Shown one piece after another: positions 28,436 through 36,920 of a DNA stretch of 64,000 nt. Every line of letters begins with the position of its first letter. The stretch's first letter is position 1. A program made the translations under genes and the position numbers. Origin of the DNA: Anaerolineales bacterium (GTDB taxonomy: Bacteria; Chloroflexota; Anaerolineae; Anaerolineales; RBG-16-64-43); NCBI GenBank assembly GCA_016932475.1, contig JAFGCU010000037.1, positions 1-64,000 of the forward strand, written 5' to 3'. Below the pieces are notes generated by a model. It did not search any database. It saw only the letters and a list, made by a program, of their open reading frames with translations, and was not told the origin of the DNA.

Positions 28436-28450
28436 CTGAGACGCGGGCAA

Positions 28451-28499
28451 GACGAACGTATACTGGATGCCGGCCAAGGACACGCCGGCATGACGAACA
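28451..28499. repeat. Palindromic repeat family C, short copy
   Basis: GACGAAC, then TGGATGCCGGCCAAGGACAC, then GCCGGCATGACGAAC. It matches the 61650 copy nearly base for base and abuts the family A element. Confidence 0.75.
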
Positions 28500-28519
28500 T
28501 TCGCCGGAACTGCTGTTCC

Positions 28520-29884
28520 TTACCCCTTCTCGGAATCATTCATATTAAAAAACACCAATCCGGAAAGCGGCTTGGGGTAAAAATGCGTGGACTTCTGGGG
28601 CATCTTTTCGCGGTTATCGGCGACCGTCATGATCTCATCCAATCCGGTATGGTTGAGGATCCACGCCGATTGCATCTCGCCCGAGCGCACCTTTTCGATC
28701 GCCAGCTGGATCTTGGGCGTGTAGTGCACCGTGACCTGGGGTTTGATCTGTTCCTCGGTCAACCCGAGCAGCATTTTATAAATAATCGATTTCAGGAGTG
28801 AGACATCCAGCAGCCGCAGGGTCAGCGAGCCGCTCTCCCCCTCCACCAGGCGGGTGGCGCGTTTTTCGTCGATCTCCAGGAGATAATAGGTGTTGACGCC
28901 CGTGATGGCGACTCCGAACTTGTGATCCCGCGGATCGGCGTTGCGCAGTTCGCGCAGCCACATTTCGCGGGCTTCCCGCTCGTCGTCCTCGCCAAAGGAA
29001 TAGATGCGCACCAGGAACCCCAACTGAACGGCGTCGCGGATGGTTTGTTCGCTGACCGGGGGCAGCCCCGTCAGCAGGCGGTGGGTCCCGATCGTCGTCA
29101 GCCCCTCCTGGTTGGCGGAGACCAGGTACATCATGATGAATTCCCAGGGCGCGTCCGGGCCGGCCTTGGGGTGCAGTTTGCGCATCTCGTCGCGGATGGT
29201 CAGCATCGTCTGGTAGCGGTGGTGCCCGTCCGCGATGTAAATCCGGCGGCTGGATACCGCGCGCGAGACCGCCTCGCACTGTCCGGGATTAACCAGCCGC
29301 CACAGCCGGTGGCGGAAGCGGGTGGTCTTTTCGGTGTGGTCGATCACCTGAATGTCGTGGTCGCAGGTGGCGAGGATCCCGTCGACCGTGTTGTGCGGAT
29401 CCGGGTAAATGCTCCAGATGTATTCGAACTGGGTGTGGGTGGTGCGGGTCAGCCGGATGCGGTCTTCCAGCGGTTCGCGGATGATATTTTCATGGGGCAG
29501 GATCCGTCCGCTCTCGTAATCCTGGAGGCGGACCAGGCCGATGAAACCGGCCACATGCCGGGGCGGCAGGCCTTCCACCTGAAAATCCTGCTCGTAAACC
29601 CAGAACGACGGCCGCCGGTAGGAAACGATCGTCTGTTCCCTGCGCCAGGCTTCCAGCAGATCCCGGCTGCGGGTGTAGCGGTTGTTGGATTCGGAATCCC
29701 CCGCCTCGATTTTATTGAGGATCAGACGGACGACGTTGTACGGATGCTGCTGGTAATACTCGTTTTGTTCCGAGGGGCTGATGACATCGTAGGGACGGGA
29801 GAGGCACAAGCCGATGTTCTCGACCTTTTCGGGATTGTAATGCTCCGCTCGAAACGGTCTGACCTCGTTGATGGCTTCCGACAT
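28520..29884 (-). CDS. DUF1015 family protein
   Basis: A 454-residue protein of the DUF1015 family, full length. It begins with VRPFRAEHYNP and contains RPYDVISPSEQNEYYQQHPYN, an internal YIADGHHRYQT near residue 235 and a C-terminal NHTGLDEIMTVADNREKMPQKSTHFYPKP. The GHHRY motif and the fold are related to ParB/sulfiredoxin-like nucleotidases, but no function is established. In several anaerobes DUF1015 genes sit next to amino-acid biosynthesis genes; here it is last in the aromatic gene run, 190 bp after aroQ. GGAGGAG precedes the ATG. Confidence 0.88.
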   Translation of the reverse strand: MSEAINEVRPFRAEHYNPEKVENIGLCLSRPYDVISPSEQNEYYQQHPYNVVRLILNKIEAGDSESNNRYTRSRDLLEAWRREQTIVSYRRPSFWVYEQDFQVEGLPPRHVAGFIGLVRLQDYESGRILPHENIIREPLEDRIRLTRTTHTQFEYIWSIYPDPHNTVDGILATCDHDIQVIDHTEKTTRFRHRLWRLVNPGQCEAVSRAVSSRRIYIADGHHRYQTMLTIRDEMRKLHPKAGPDAPWEFIMMYLVSANQEGLTTIGTHRLLTGLPPVSEQTIRDAVQLGFLVRIYSFGEDDEREAREMWLRELRNADPRDHKFGVAITGVNTYYLLEIDEKRATRLVEGESGSLTLRLLDVSLLKSIIYKMLLGLTEEQIKPQVTVHYTPKIQLAIEKVRSGEMQSAWILNHTGLDEIMTVADNREKMPQKSTHFYPKPLSGLVFFNMNDSEKG

Positions 29885-30074
29885 TCCCTCTCCTCCGCGG
29901 TTCTCCGAACTCCCGTTGGCGGATCCTAAGCGGTCATGCGCGGATTTTTCGATCCGCGTAAATACCTTGTCCGCTTGTCAAAAAACAAAACGCCGGCTGA
30001 TCGATGTCTTCACAAACGGGGTTTTGGAAATTATACCGCCGTTTGAGAGCAATATCACAATTCGCCCACCGGGA

Positions 30075-30524
30075 TTATCGGGCTTCCGTCCGCGAGTGAA
30101 TATATTCCAGCAGCCCGTTCAGGGCCAGCTCGTAACTCTGCCGGCCGAAACCGCAGACCGACCCGATGCAAACCGGGGCGATCACCGAACGGTGCCGGAA
30201 TTCCTCGCGCGCGAAGACATTCGAGAGGTGAACTTCCACCGCCGGCAACCGGACGGCGCGGAGGGCATCGCGGATCGCCAGCGAGTAATGGGTATAGGCG
30301 CCCGGGTTGAGGATCAGCCCGCCGGCCCAGGTGCGCGCCTCGTGGATCGCATCGACGATCGCCCCTTCGCTGTTGGATTGCATGGTTTGGATTTCAATTC
30401 CGCGTTCTTCCGCCAAACCGGCCAGCCGCTTGTCGATATCCGCCAGAGAAGTGCGTCCGTACACTTCGGGCTCGCGTTCGCCGAGCAGGTTTAAATTCGG
30501 CCCGTGGATCACCAGGATCTTCAT
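30075..30524 (-). CDS. aroQ: Type II 3-dehydroquinate dehydratase
   Basis: A 149-residue type II dehydroquinase, the small dodecameric form that catalyses the third shikimate-pathway step. VIHGPNLNLLGEREPEVYG holds the catalytic Tyr loop, QSNSEGAIVDAIHEA, NPGAYTHYSLAIRDAL and EVHLSNVFAREEFR follow, with Asn and His active-site residues present. I prefer ATG 30524 over one seven codons upstream because GAGGGAGG is spaced 8 nt before it. It is 54 bp downstream of aroKB. Confidence 0.95.
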   Translation of the reverse strand: MKILVIHGPNLNLLGEREPEVYGRTSLADIDKRLAGLAEERGIEIQTMQSNSEGAIVDAIHEARTWAGGLILNPGAYTHYSLAIRDALRAVRLPAVEVHLSNVFAREEFRHRSVIAPVCIGSVCGFGRQSYELALNGLLEYIHSRTEAR

Positions 30525-30578
30525 CAAAATGCCCTCCCTCTTCACCCATCCGCCGCCCGCCCTCTGCCGGACCGCAGT

Positions 30579-32144
30579 TCATCCCTGGCAGCCGATCGAC
30601 AGGAGCGCCCGGCGCACATCCTCATCCGCCACGTCCAGCCCCACCCGGACTTTCCCCGCCGCGACCGGAAGCGCCCACTTCACCCGTCCGCCGCGCCGCT
30701 TTTTATCGGATTGCACAAAGGAAAGGATCTTTTCCACCGGCGCGGCGTGCCGGATCGGCAGGCCGTAGGCGGTCAGGATCCCGGTCAGGCGCTCGCACAG
30801 GTTCGTTTCCGCCACGCCGATTTTTTCAGCCAGCGTGGATTCCGCGACCATGCCGAGCGCCACCGCTTCGCCATGCGGAATCTGGAAATTCGAATTGGAT
30901 TCGATCCCATGGCCGAGCGTATGCCCGAAGTTCAACGCTTCCCGCGGGCCCCGGCGTTCGAACGGATCCTCCTCGACCACGCGGATTTTCACCCGCGCCG
31001 CGCGCCGGACGATCCAATCCAGTCCGTCGGCGTTCACCTGGCCCGCCAGGCCCTCGATCTTCCCGAGCAGTTTGGAATCCCCAACGACAGCGGTTTTAAT
31101 CGCCTCGGACATCCCCATTTTCATTTCCTGCGCCGGAAGTGTGGAAAGCGTATCCAGGTCCTCCACGACGAGCGCCGGTGGATAAAAGGACCCGATCAGG
31201 TTTTTCCCCTGCGGCATGTCCACCGCGGTTTTTCCGCCGATCGCGGCATCCACCATCCCGAGCAGGCTGGTGGAAAGCGCAACCCACGATACGCCGCGCA
31301 GGTAGGTGGCGGCCGCAAAACCGGCCATGTCGGTGACCACTCCGCCGCCGAGGGCAAGAATTGTCCCCCGGCGTTCCATCTTGAGGCGGTAGAGCTCCGA
31401 GTATATGGATTCGAGCGTGCGCAGATTTTTCCCCGATTCCCCGGCCGGGAAGACGATCGATTCGACCGGAGCGGGCGCCAGCGCGTCCCGCACCGTCTGC
31501 AGATAGAGCGGCGCCACGTTCGAATCGCTGACCACGACGAACGGCGATCCCAGCTTGCGCTCCTCCAATTCGAGCGCCAGCCGCGGAAGAATCCCGCGCC
31601 CGATCAGGACGTCGTATCCGGCCCCCATGGCATTGACGTGGTAAATGCCGGCCAACAGCTGCGCCTTGCGGACCACATCCTCGGGCGCGAGCGTTGTGGT
31701 ATCCAGGTTCAACGGGAAGGAAGCATACAGCGCGGCGCGTTTGGCCAGCAGCGATTTAAGCCGCTCCAGCGGACCGGCTCCAACCAGGAGCGGACGGGCA
31801 TTCAACTCATCGCCCATGCGCTGAAGGATAACCTCCGGTTCGCACATCAGGCAGACCACCGGCCCGTCCTTTTCCACCAGCGCGCGGTTTTCCGGGTCCA
31901 CCAGTGTCCCCCCGCCCAGGGCGACGACCGTGCGGGTGGTTTTTCCCAGTGTTGCCAGCAGCGTTTTTTCCCGATTGCGAAAATCCGCCTCCCCCTTTTG
32001 CAGGAATATCTCCGCGATCGGCATGCCGGCTTCATTCTCGATTATCTTGTCGGTATCGAGGAAATGCCATCCCATCCGTTCGGCGAGGAGCATGCCGACG
32101 GTCGTCTTTCCGCATCCCGGTGGACCGTATATGAAAAAATTCAT
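30579..32144 (-). CDS. aroKB: Fused shikimate kinase / 3-dehydroquinate synthase
   Basis: A 521-residue bifunctional protein. Residues 1-160 are shikimate kinase: P-loop GPPGCGKTT (7-15), DTDKIIENEAGMPIAEIF, FRNREK and ALGGGTL. Residues ~170-521 are dehydroquinate synthase: GRGIL, FPAGESGKNL, LALGGGVVTDMAGFAAATYLRG, the metal-site NFGHTLGHGIE, and SDKKRRGG. It thus covers steps two and five of the shikimate pathway. A TACAAT box at 32237-32242 suggests its own promoter. Confidence 0.95.
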   Translation of the reverse strand: MNFFIYGPPGCGKTTVGMLLAERMGWHFLDTDKIIENEAGMPIAEIFLQKGEADFRNREKTLLATLGKTTRTVVALGGGTLVDPENRALVEKDGPVVCLMCEPEVILQRMGDELNARPLLVGAGPLERLKSLLAKRAALYASFPLNLDTTTLAPEDVVRKAQLLAGIYHVNAMGAGYDVLIGRGILPRLALELEERKLGSPFVVVSDSNVAPLYLQTVRDALAPAPVESIVFPAGESGKNLRTLESIYSELYRLKMERRGTILALGGGVVTDMAGFAAATYLRGVSWVALSTSLLGMVDAAIGGKTAVDMPQGKNLIGSFYPPALVVEDLDTLSTLPAQEMKMGMSEAIKTAVVGDSKLLGKIEGLAGQVNADGLDWIVRRAARVKIRVVEEDPFERRGPREALNFGHTLGHGIESNSNFQIPHGEAVALGMVAESTLAEKIGVAETNLCERLTGILTAYGLPIRHAAPVEKILSFVQSDKKRRGGRVKWALPVAAGKVRVGLDVADEDVRRALLSIGCQG

Positions 32145-32477
32145 CTCAATCCTCGGCGGCCGACCTCAACCCCTTCATACCACAGGGCTTGCAAGACTTG
32201 CCATGGAAAGGGAGAGGACATCAGACCGTGCGGCGGATTGTATCCAAAAAACGGCATCCATGGAAGCACCCATTATCCCGGCCCTCCCTCCCATTCCGTC
32301 CCAACCTCTACTCCCCGTTCCTATACTTCCCGGGTTCCGGAACCGAAGAGAGAGAAGCCAAAGTCCGTGCGAGCGGGTTGGGACGGGGCATGCGCAGGGG
32401 GGAGGATGGAATGGAAACGCGCCCGGACTTTCCCGCTACGGGCGCGTCAGCAATTCCATGCCATCGGGCAAAAATCT
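32145..32477 (-). promoter_or_regulatory. aroC-aroKB spacer with terminator-like hairpin and internal promoter
   Basis: This 333-bp gap in the aromatic cluster holds no gene. ACGCGCCCG (32417-32425) and CGGGCGCGT (32439-32447) form a 9-bp stem followed on the minus strand by TTT, starting 31 nt after aroC. TACAAT at 32237-32242 on the minus strand could start a separate aroKB-aroQ transcript; its -35 region is weak. Partly complementary Pu/Py-rich segments near 32285 and 32375 may fold together. Confidence 0.5.
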
Positions 32478-33662
32478 CTACCAGAATATCTTCGGCTTCG
32501 GATCGAGTTGAAAATCACCCATTGCTCCGCGCGGAAGGCGGTCGAACCGCGCCCGGAGTTCGTCCATCGAATCCCCGCCGCACTTTTCCAGCACCGCTCC
32601 GGCCAGGACAAAGCAGATCATCCCCTCGGCCACCACCGCGGCGCGCGGGACCGTGCAGAAATCGGAGCGTTCGTAACGGGTCTCGGTTTTTTCTCCGCTG
32701 GCGAGGTCGACCGATTCCTGCGGGGAAATGGTGGTGGCGATCGGCTTCATCGCCGCGCGCAGGATGACCGGCTGCCCGTTGGAGATCCCGGCTTCGATCC
32801 CGCCGGCATGGTTGGACGCGCGCGTCAGCACATCACCCTCCCGCCGGATGGCATCCTGCGCCTGTGTACCGGGAACGGCCGCTATCGCAAACCCATCGCC
32901 GATTTCCACGCCCTTCACGGCCGGGATGCCGAAGAGCGCGGCCCCCAGGCGCGACCCCAACCGCTGCTCCCAGGCCGCAAATCCGCCCAGCCCCGGCGGC
33001 ACGCCGACCGCCGCGACTTCAAAGACGCCGCCGACCGTATCCCCGGCTTTCATCGCCCGGTCGATCTCCATCTGCATTTTTTCCTGCGCGGAGGCGTCCG
33101 GACAGCGCAGCGGATTTTCCTCGGCGCGCTTCAACCGCTCCTCGAGCGCCATAGCCGAGAGGCCGGCCCTGATCGATCCGATCTGCACGACGTAACTGCC
33201 GATGGAGATCCCGAGCGCGGCGAGCAGCTTGCGGCATACGGAACAGGCCGCCATGCGGGCGGCCGTTTCCCGCGCGCTGGCGCGCTCCAGCCCGGGCCGC
33301 AAATCGTCGAACCCGAATTTCATGGCGGCGGTAAGGTCGGCATGCCCGGGCCGCGGGATCGTCATGGAATCCACCGCGCGGCCTTTCCATTTGGCGTGAT
33401 CGGCGTTTTCGATCAGCAGCGCGATCGGCGCGCCGGTCGTTTTGCCGTCCATCACCCCGGCCAGGATTCGCGCCCGGTCGTGTTCAAGCTTCATCCGGGG
33501 GCTGGCGCCGCGGTACGGCCCGCCGCCCAGCCAGCCGGTCTGCCTGCGGATCAGGTCCGCCTGCAGATCATCCGGCTGCAGCGGCAGCCCGGCCGGAATG
33601 CCCTCGAGGATCGCGGTCAGCGCCGGACCGTGGGATTCGCCCGCCGTCGTCAGATGGATCAT
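32478..33662 (-). CDS. aroC: Chorismate synthase
   Basis: A 394-residue enzyme that makes chorismate from EPSP with reduced FMN as cofactor. It has TTAGESHGPALTAILEGIPAGLP at the start, RIEAG-like regions, the FMN/substrate motif RPGHADLTAAMKFGFDDLRPGLERASARETAARMA, and a C-terminal DxxTVPRAAVVAE. An upstream in-frame ATG would add 25 unrelated residues; ATG 33662 is preferred because it overlaps the aroE stop (ATGA) and begins the conserved sequence. Confidence 0.96.
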   Translation of the reverse strand: MIHLTTAGESHGPALTAILEGIPAGLPLQPDDLQADLIRRQTGWLGGGPYRGASPRMKLEHDRARILAGVMDGKTTGAPIALLIENADHAKWKGRAVDSMTIPRPGHADLTAAMKFGFDDLRPGLERASARETAARMAACSVCRKLLAALGISIGSYVVQIGSIRAGLSAMALEERLKRAEENPLRCPDASAQEKMQMEIDRAMKAGDTVGGVFEVAAVGVPPGLGGFAAWEQRLGSRLGAALFGIPAVKGVEIGDGFAIAAVPGTQAQDAIRREGDVLTRASNHAGGIEAGISNGQPVILRAAMKPIATTISPQESVDLASGEKTETRYERSDFCTVPRAAVVAEGMICFVLAGAVLEKCGGDSMDELRARFDRLPRGAMGDFQLDPKPKIFW

Positions 33663-34504
33663 GCCGCCTCGCTTCCTTCCAACGCCGTCCGCGCCGCCTT
33701 CATCATTACCGCGCGCGGCACGCGGGCGCCGGTCCATAATTCAAACGCCAAAGCACCCTGCTCCACCAGCATCCCCAATCCGCTGGCGGTCTTCGCCCCG
33801 CGGGATCTGGCCTCCCGCAGAAAGCGGGTTTCCAGGGGATTATAAACAAGGTCGTAAACCGGAATCGATCCCGGCAGCGGGATTTCCTCCGGCCACGGGG
33901 ATACGTCCGTCTTCGGCCACATCCCGACCGGCGAGGTATTCACAATCAGCGCCGCGCCGTTCGCTATCGCGGCGAGGCGGGGGTCGTCCCAGCCGAGCAC
34001 CTCCACCCGTCCGCGCCCGAGTTCGGCAGCCAGCGCGGCCGCCTGCTCGCGGATCACCGCCACCAGGCTGACCGTGCACCCGCTGCCCACCAGACCGAGC
34101 ACCACGGCGCGCGCCGCGCCGCCTGATCCGATGACCAGCGCCGGTTTCCCGGCGGGATTCATCCCGTTCCGCTTCAGATCGGCGAGGAATCCCGGCATGT
34201 CGGTGTTGTGCCCGATCAGTTGCTCCCCCCTGCGGACAATCGTATTCACGGCTTTCAGTTCCGCAGCCGCGCCCTCAAGCCGGTCCAAATGGTCGATAAC
34301 CTTTTCTTTATAGGGAACGGTGACATTCGCGCCGATCCAGTCCGGATCGGCCTTCAACGCGGATAATGTTTTTCCAAGATCCTCCGGATGTTCCACCGGC
34401 AGCAGCGAATACTTACCATGGATTCCAAGCTCCTGGAAAGCGGCATTGTGCATCGCCGGCGAAATGGAATGACGGATCGGCCAGCCGATGAGGACGGTTT
34501 TCAT
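33659..34504 (-). CDS. aroE: Shikimate dehydrogenase
   Basis: A 281-residue NADP-dependent enzyme for the fourth step of the pathway. Substrate-binding motifs are SISPAMHNAAF, NVTVPYKEKV with the catalytic Lys, and NTDMPGF with the catalytic Asp. The nucleotide-binding GSGGAARAV lies near residue 125. It overlaps aroA upstream and aroC downstream by ATGA, so translation is coupled along the run. Confidence 0.95.
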   Translation of the reverse strand: MKTVLIGWPIRHSISPAMHNAAFQELGIHGKYSLLPVEHPEDLGKTLSALKADPDWIGANVTVPYKEKVIDHLDRLEGAAAELKAVNTIVRRGEQLIGHNTDMPGFLADLKRNGMNPAGKPALVIGSGGAARAVVLGLVGSGCTVSLVAVIREQAAALAAELGRGRVEVLGWDDPRLAAIANGAALIVNTSPVGMWPKTDVSPWPEEIPLPGSIPVYDLVYNPLETRFLREARSRGAKTASGLGMLVEQGALAFELWTGARVPRAVMMKAARTALEGSEAA

Positions 34505-35841
34505 TCCAGCCGCGCTCCGAGCGAATTAAAAAGCCGCGCAAACCCGGGGAAGGATTCGGCGATGCACTCCGGCCCCTCGACCGCCACTGCGTTTTGCGAA
34601 ACCATCCCGGCCACGGCGAGCGACATCGCCAGGCGGTGATCGCCATGGCCGTCCGCGATCCCGCCGGGGAATTTCACCGGACCCCGGATGGAGAATCCAT
34701 CGGGGGATTCGGCAATATCGATTCCCAGTTTGCGGAGTTCGCCCGCCAGGACGGAAATGCGGTCGGATTCCTTGTGGCGCAGTTCGGCCGCGTGGCGGAC
34801 TTCGGTTATCCCTTCGGCGCAGGCGGCGGCGACGGCCAGGACCGGGAATTCATCGATCATATCCACGACCTCGCCCCCTTCGACGACCGTTCCCTTCAAC
34901 GGACGCGCGCGCACCCGCAGATCGCCGACCGGCTCGCCCGCGGATTCCGTTTGCGCTTCCGCGGTGATCTCAGCGCCCATCCGGCGCAGTACGGCCAGCA
35001 GCCCGGTTCGGCGCGGATTTAATCCGACACCCTGCACGAGGACATCCGACCCCGGGACGATCGCAGCCGCGGCAAGCAGGAACGCCGCCGAGGAAAAATC
35101 TCCCGGAACCTTGAATGTCAGCGGCGGAAGCGGTTCCTGGAGTGGAAACACGCGCGCCCGGCACTGCCCGGCTTCCACGCGCACGCCCAGCCAGGAAAAA
35201 AGCCTTTCCGTATGGTCCCGCGAGGGCGACGGTTCTTCGACAAGTGTGGAGCCTGATGCGGATAGCCCCGCGAGTAAAACCGCGCTTTTCACCTGGGCCG
35301 AAGCCACCGGTGTCCGGTATTCGATTCCTTTTAAAGGGGATTGTCTCAGCGCGAGCGGGGCGCAGCCTGTGCCCTCAATTGACCGGATCTCGGCGCCCAT
35401 TTCGCATAGCGGTCCGATTACGCGGTTCATAGGCCGCTTTTGAAGCTGTTCCGATCCATCCAAAATGAATTCCGGACGGATGGAATTGGAAATCCAACCC
35501 GGTTTTCCGGCCAGTGCGCCGCTTAACAACCGCATCGTCGTTGCCGAATTGCCGCAATTCAGCGGCTTTGCCTCCCCCGCCCCTTCTGCGGATGGGGATT
35601 GGAATCCCCTTCGGCCGGCGCCTTCGACAACCAGTGCCTCCCCTTCCCAACTCCACTCAATCCGGAGGCCGGTCAGCGCATTAAGCATGACCTGGGTGAC
35701 TCCGGCGCGCAGCATGCCGTCGATCCGGCTGCGGCCGGCCGCCATGGCGGCCATGAGCGCCGCGCGGTGCGATATGGATTTGTCCCCGGGCAGGCTTACG
35801 GCGCCCCGCAGAGGGGCGGCTGGTTGCGACCGAATGCTCAT
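34501..35841 (-). CDS. aroA: 3-phosphoshikimate 1-carboxyvinyltransferase (EPSP synthase)
   Basis: A 446-residue EPSP synthase joining shikimate-3-phosphate and phosphoenolpyruvate. LPGDKSISHRAALMAAMA lies near the N terminus, followed by LNCGNSATTMRLLSGALAG, SAQVKSAVLLAGL, FKVPGDFSSAAFLLAAAAI, the catalytic DMIDEFPVLAVAAA, and the C-terminal DGHGDHRLAMSLAVAG. It overlaps tyrA upstream and aroE downstream by four bases each. Confidence 0.96.
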   Translation of the reverse strand: MSIRSQPAAPLRGAVSLPGDKSISHRAALMAAMAAGRSRIDGMLRAGVTQVMLNALTGLRIEWSWEGEALVVEGAGRRGFQSPSAEGAGEAKPLNCGNSATTMRLLSGALAGKPGWISNSIRPEFILDGSEQLQKRPMNRVIGPLCEMGAEIRSIEGTGCAPLALRQSPLKGIEYRTPVASAQVKSAVLLAGLSASGSTLVEEPSPSRDHTERLFSWLGVRVEAGQCRARVFPLQEPLPPLTFKVPGDFSSAAFLLAAAAIVPGSDVLVQGVGLNPRRTGLLAVLRRMGAEITAEAQTESAGEPVGDLRVRARPLKGTVVEGGEVVDMIDEFPVLAVAAACAEGITEVRHAAELRHKESDRISVLAGELRKLGIDIAESPDGFSIRGPVKFPGGIADGHGDHRLAMSLAVAGMVSQNAVAVEGPECIAESFPGFARLFNSLGARLE

Positions 35842-36740
35842 TCTTTCCCCTTGGGCGAAGAGGGTTCCAGCAGCTCCTGCCGGGCCCGCCGGCCTTCCGC
35901 CAGCAGGACCTTCAAGCGCGCTTCATCGCCTTCGCGGACGCGCTGAGCCAGCGCTTCCAGCCGGTGAATGTATTCTTCCAGCGCCTGCAGGACATGATCG
36001 CGGTTGGTCAGGAGAATATCGGTCATCATCTCAAGGTTGGAGGCCGCCAGGCGCGAGGTGTCGCGGAAGCCCGGTCCGACCAGGGCGGAGGCCGAAGGCA
36101 GGCGGCGCGCGGTCTGGGCCAGTGCGACCGCGGCCAGATGCGGAAGATGGCTGGTCGAGGCGATCAGCGTATCGTGCTCGGCGGCGGTCAGTTCCAGAGG
36201 ACGGGCACCGAGCACCTCCGCCAGTTGCCGTCCGAGCGCCAGGGCGCGCGGCGAGCTGCGCGGGATGGGCGTGAGGACAAACGCGGCATTGCGGTATAGC
36301 GAAGCATCCGCATGGCGGATCCCCTGCACCTCTCGGCCGCAAATCGGGTGGCCGCCGAGCGGGTCGTACCCCTGCCCCAGGGCTTCCATCGCCTTCACGA
36401 TGTCGCTCTTGGTCGAGCCGATATCGATCACCACCCGGGCAGCTCCCTGCGGCGGCCGGATTTCGGCAAGCTCCTTCAGGACCGCCAGGATCGTCCGGAC
36501 CGGCGCGGCGAGGATGATCAGATCGCATTTTTGCACCAGGTCCGGAAGATGGAGGGCCAGTTCGTCGACCGCATTGCGCTCAAGCGCCGCCGCATCCGCA
36601 CCGGGATCGGAATCCAACCCGATCCGGCGGCGGCATTTTCCGGCCAGGCCGAGCGCGAGCGATCCGCCCATCAGCCCAAGGCCGACGACGCCGACGGTCA
36701 AGCTTCCTAATTCGTGCTGAGATTCATTTCCAGAGGGCAT
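35838..36740 (-). CDS. tyrA: Prephenate dehydrogenase
   Basis: A 300-residue NAD-dependent enzyme of the tyrosine branch, possibly arogenate-active. The Rossmann motif VVGLGLMGGSLALGL lies near residue 18, followed by IILAAPVRTILAVL, DIGSTKSDIVKAM with the Ser/Lys substrate contacts, GGHPICGREVQG with the catalytic His region, and a C-terminal helical dimer domain. No ACT domain follows, so feedback control may rely on transcription. A dyad covers the start codon. Confidence 0.93.
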   Translation of the reverse strand: MPSGNESQHELGSLTVGVVGLGLMGGSLALGLAGKCRRRIGLDSDPGADAAALERNAVDELALHLPDLVQKCDLIILAAPVRTILAVLKELAEIRPPQGAARVVIDIGSTKSDIVKAMEALGQGYDPLGGHPICGREVQGIRHADASLYRNAAFVLTPIPRSSPRALALGRQLAEVLGARPLELTAAEHDTLIASTSHLPHLAAVALAQTARRLPSASALVGPGFRDTSRLAASNLEMMTDILLTNRDHVLQALEEYIHRLEALAQRVREGDEARLKVLLAEGRRARQELLEPSSPKGKE

Positions 36741-36752
36741 ATTTGCAAATAT
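36739..36752. promoter_or_regulatory. Palindrome over the tyrA start codon
   Basis: The 14-bp perfect palindrome ATATTTGCAAATAT, flanked by GGC/GCC that nearly extends it, overlaps the tyrA ATG. It could be an operator or a hairpin that hides the start codon. No protein is known for it here. Confidence 0.4.
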
Positions 36753-36767
36753 TGCCTTTTTCCCACT

Positions 36768-36828
36768 CCCTCATCCGGCCTTCGGCCACCTTCTCCCGGC
36801 ATATGCTGGGAGAAGGACGGGATGAGGG
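36768..36828. repeat. Palindromic repeat, family A copy 2
   Basis: The outer stem is CCCTCATCC (36768-36776) with GGATGAGGG (36820-36828). The inner stem is CCTTCTCCC (36789-36797) with GGGAGAAGG (36808-36816) around GCATATGC. It sits between DAHP synthase and tyrA inside the aromatic cluster. Confidence 0.85.
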
Positions 36829-36920
36829 GGAGGGTTTGACCGGTTGCGGACTCGTGACGCAATATTCATTTTATCCGATTGCACTTCCGGTTCCCAGAAA
36901 ACGTCCGCCTCGCGGCCCGC

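Noticed and set aside
32400-32460. RNase P RNA, because the minus strand reads GGGAAAGTCCGGGC
   Set aside because: The match is part of a simple hairpin. The other conserved RNase P segments (ACAGAA and the P4 partner) are absent from the 333-bp gap.
30504-33845. 1113-codon open frame on the plus strand
   Set aside because: It runs antisense through aroKB and aroC, is Arg/Pro/His-rich and resembles no protein; it is a by-product of high GC.
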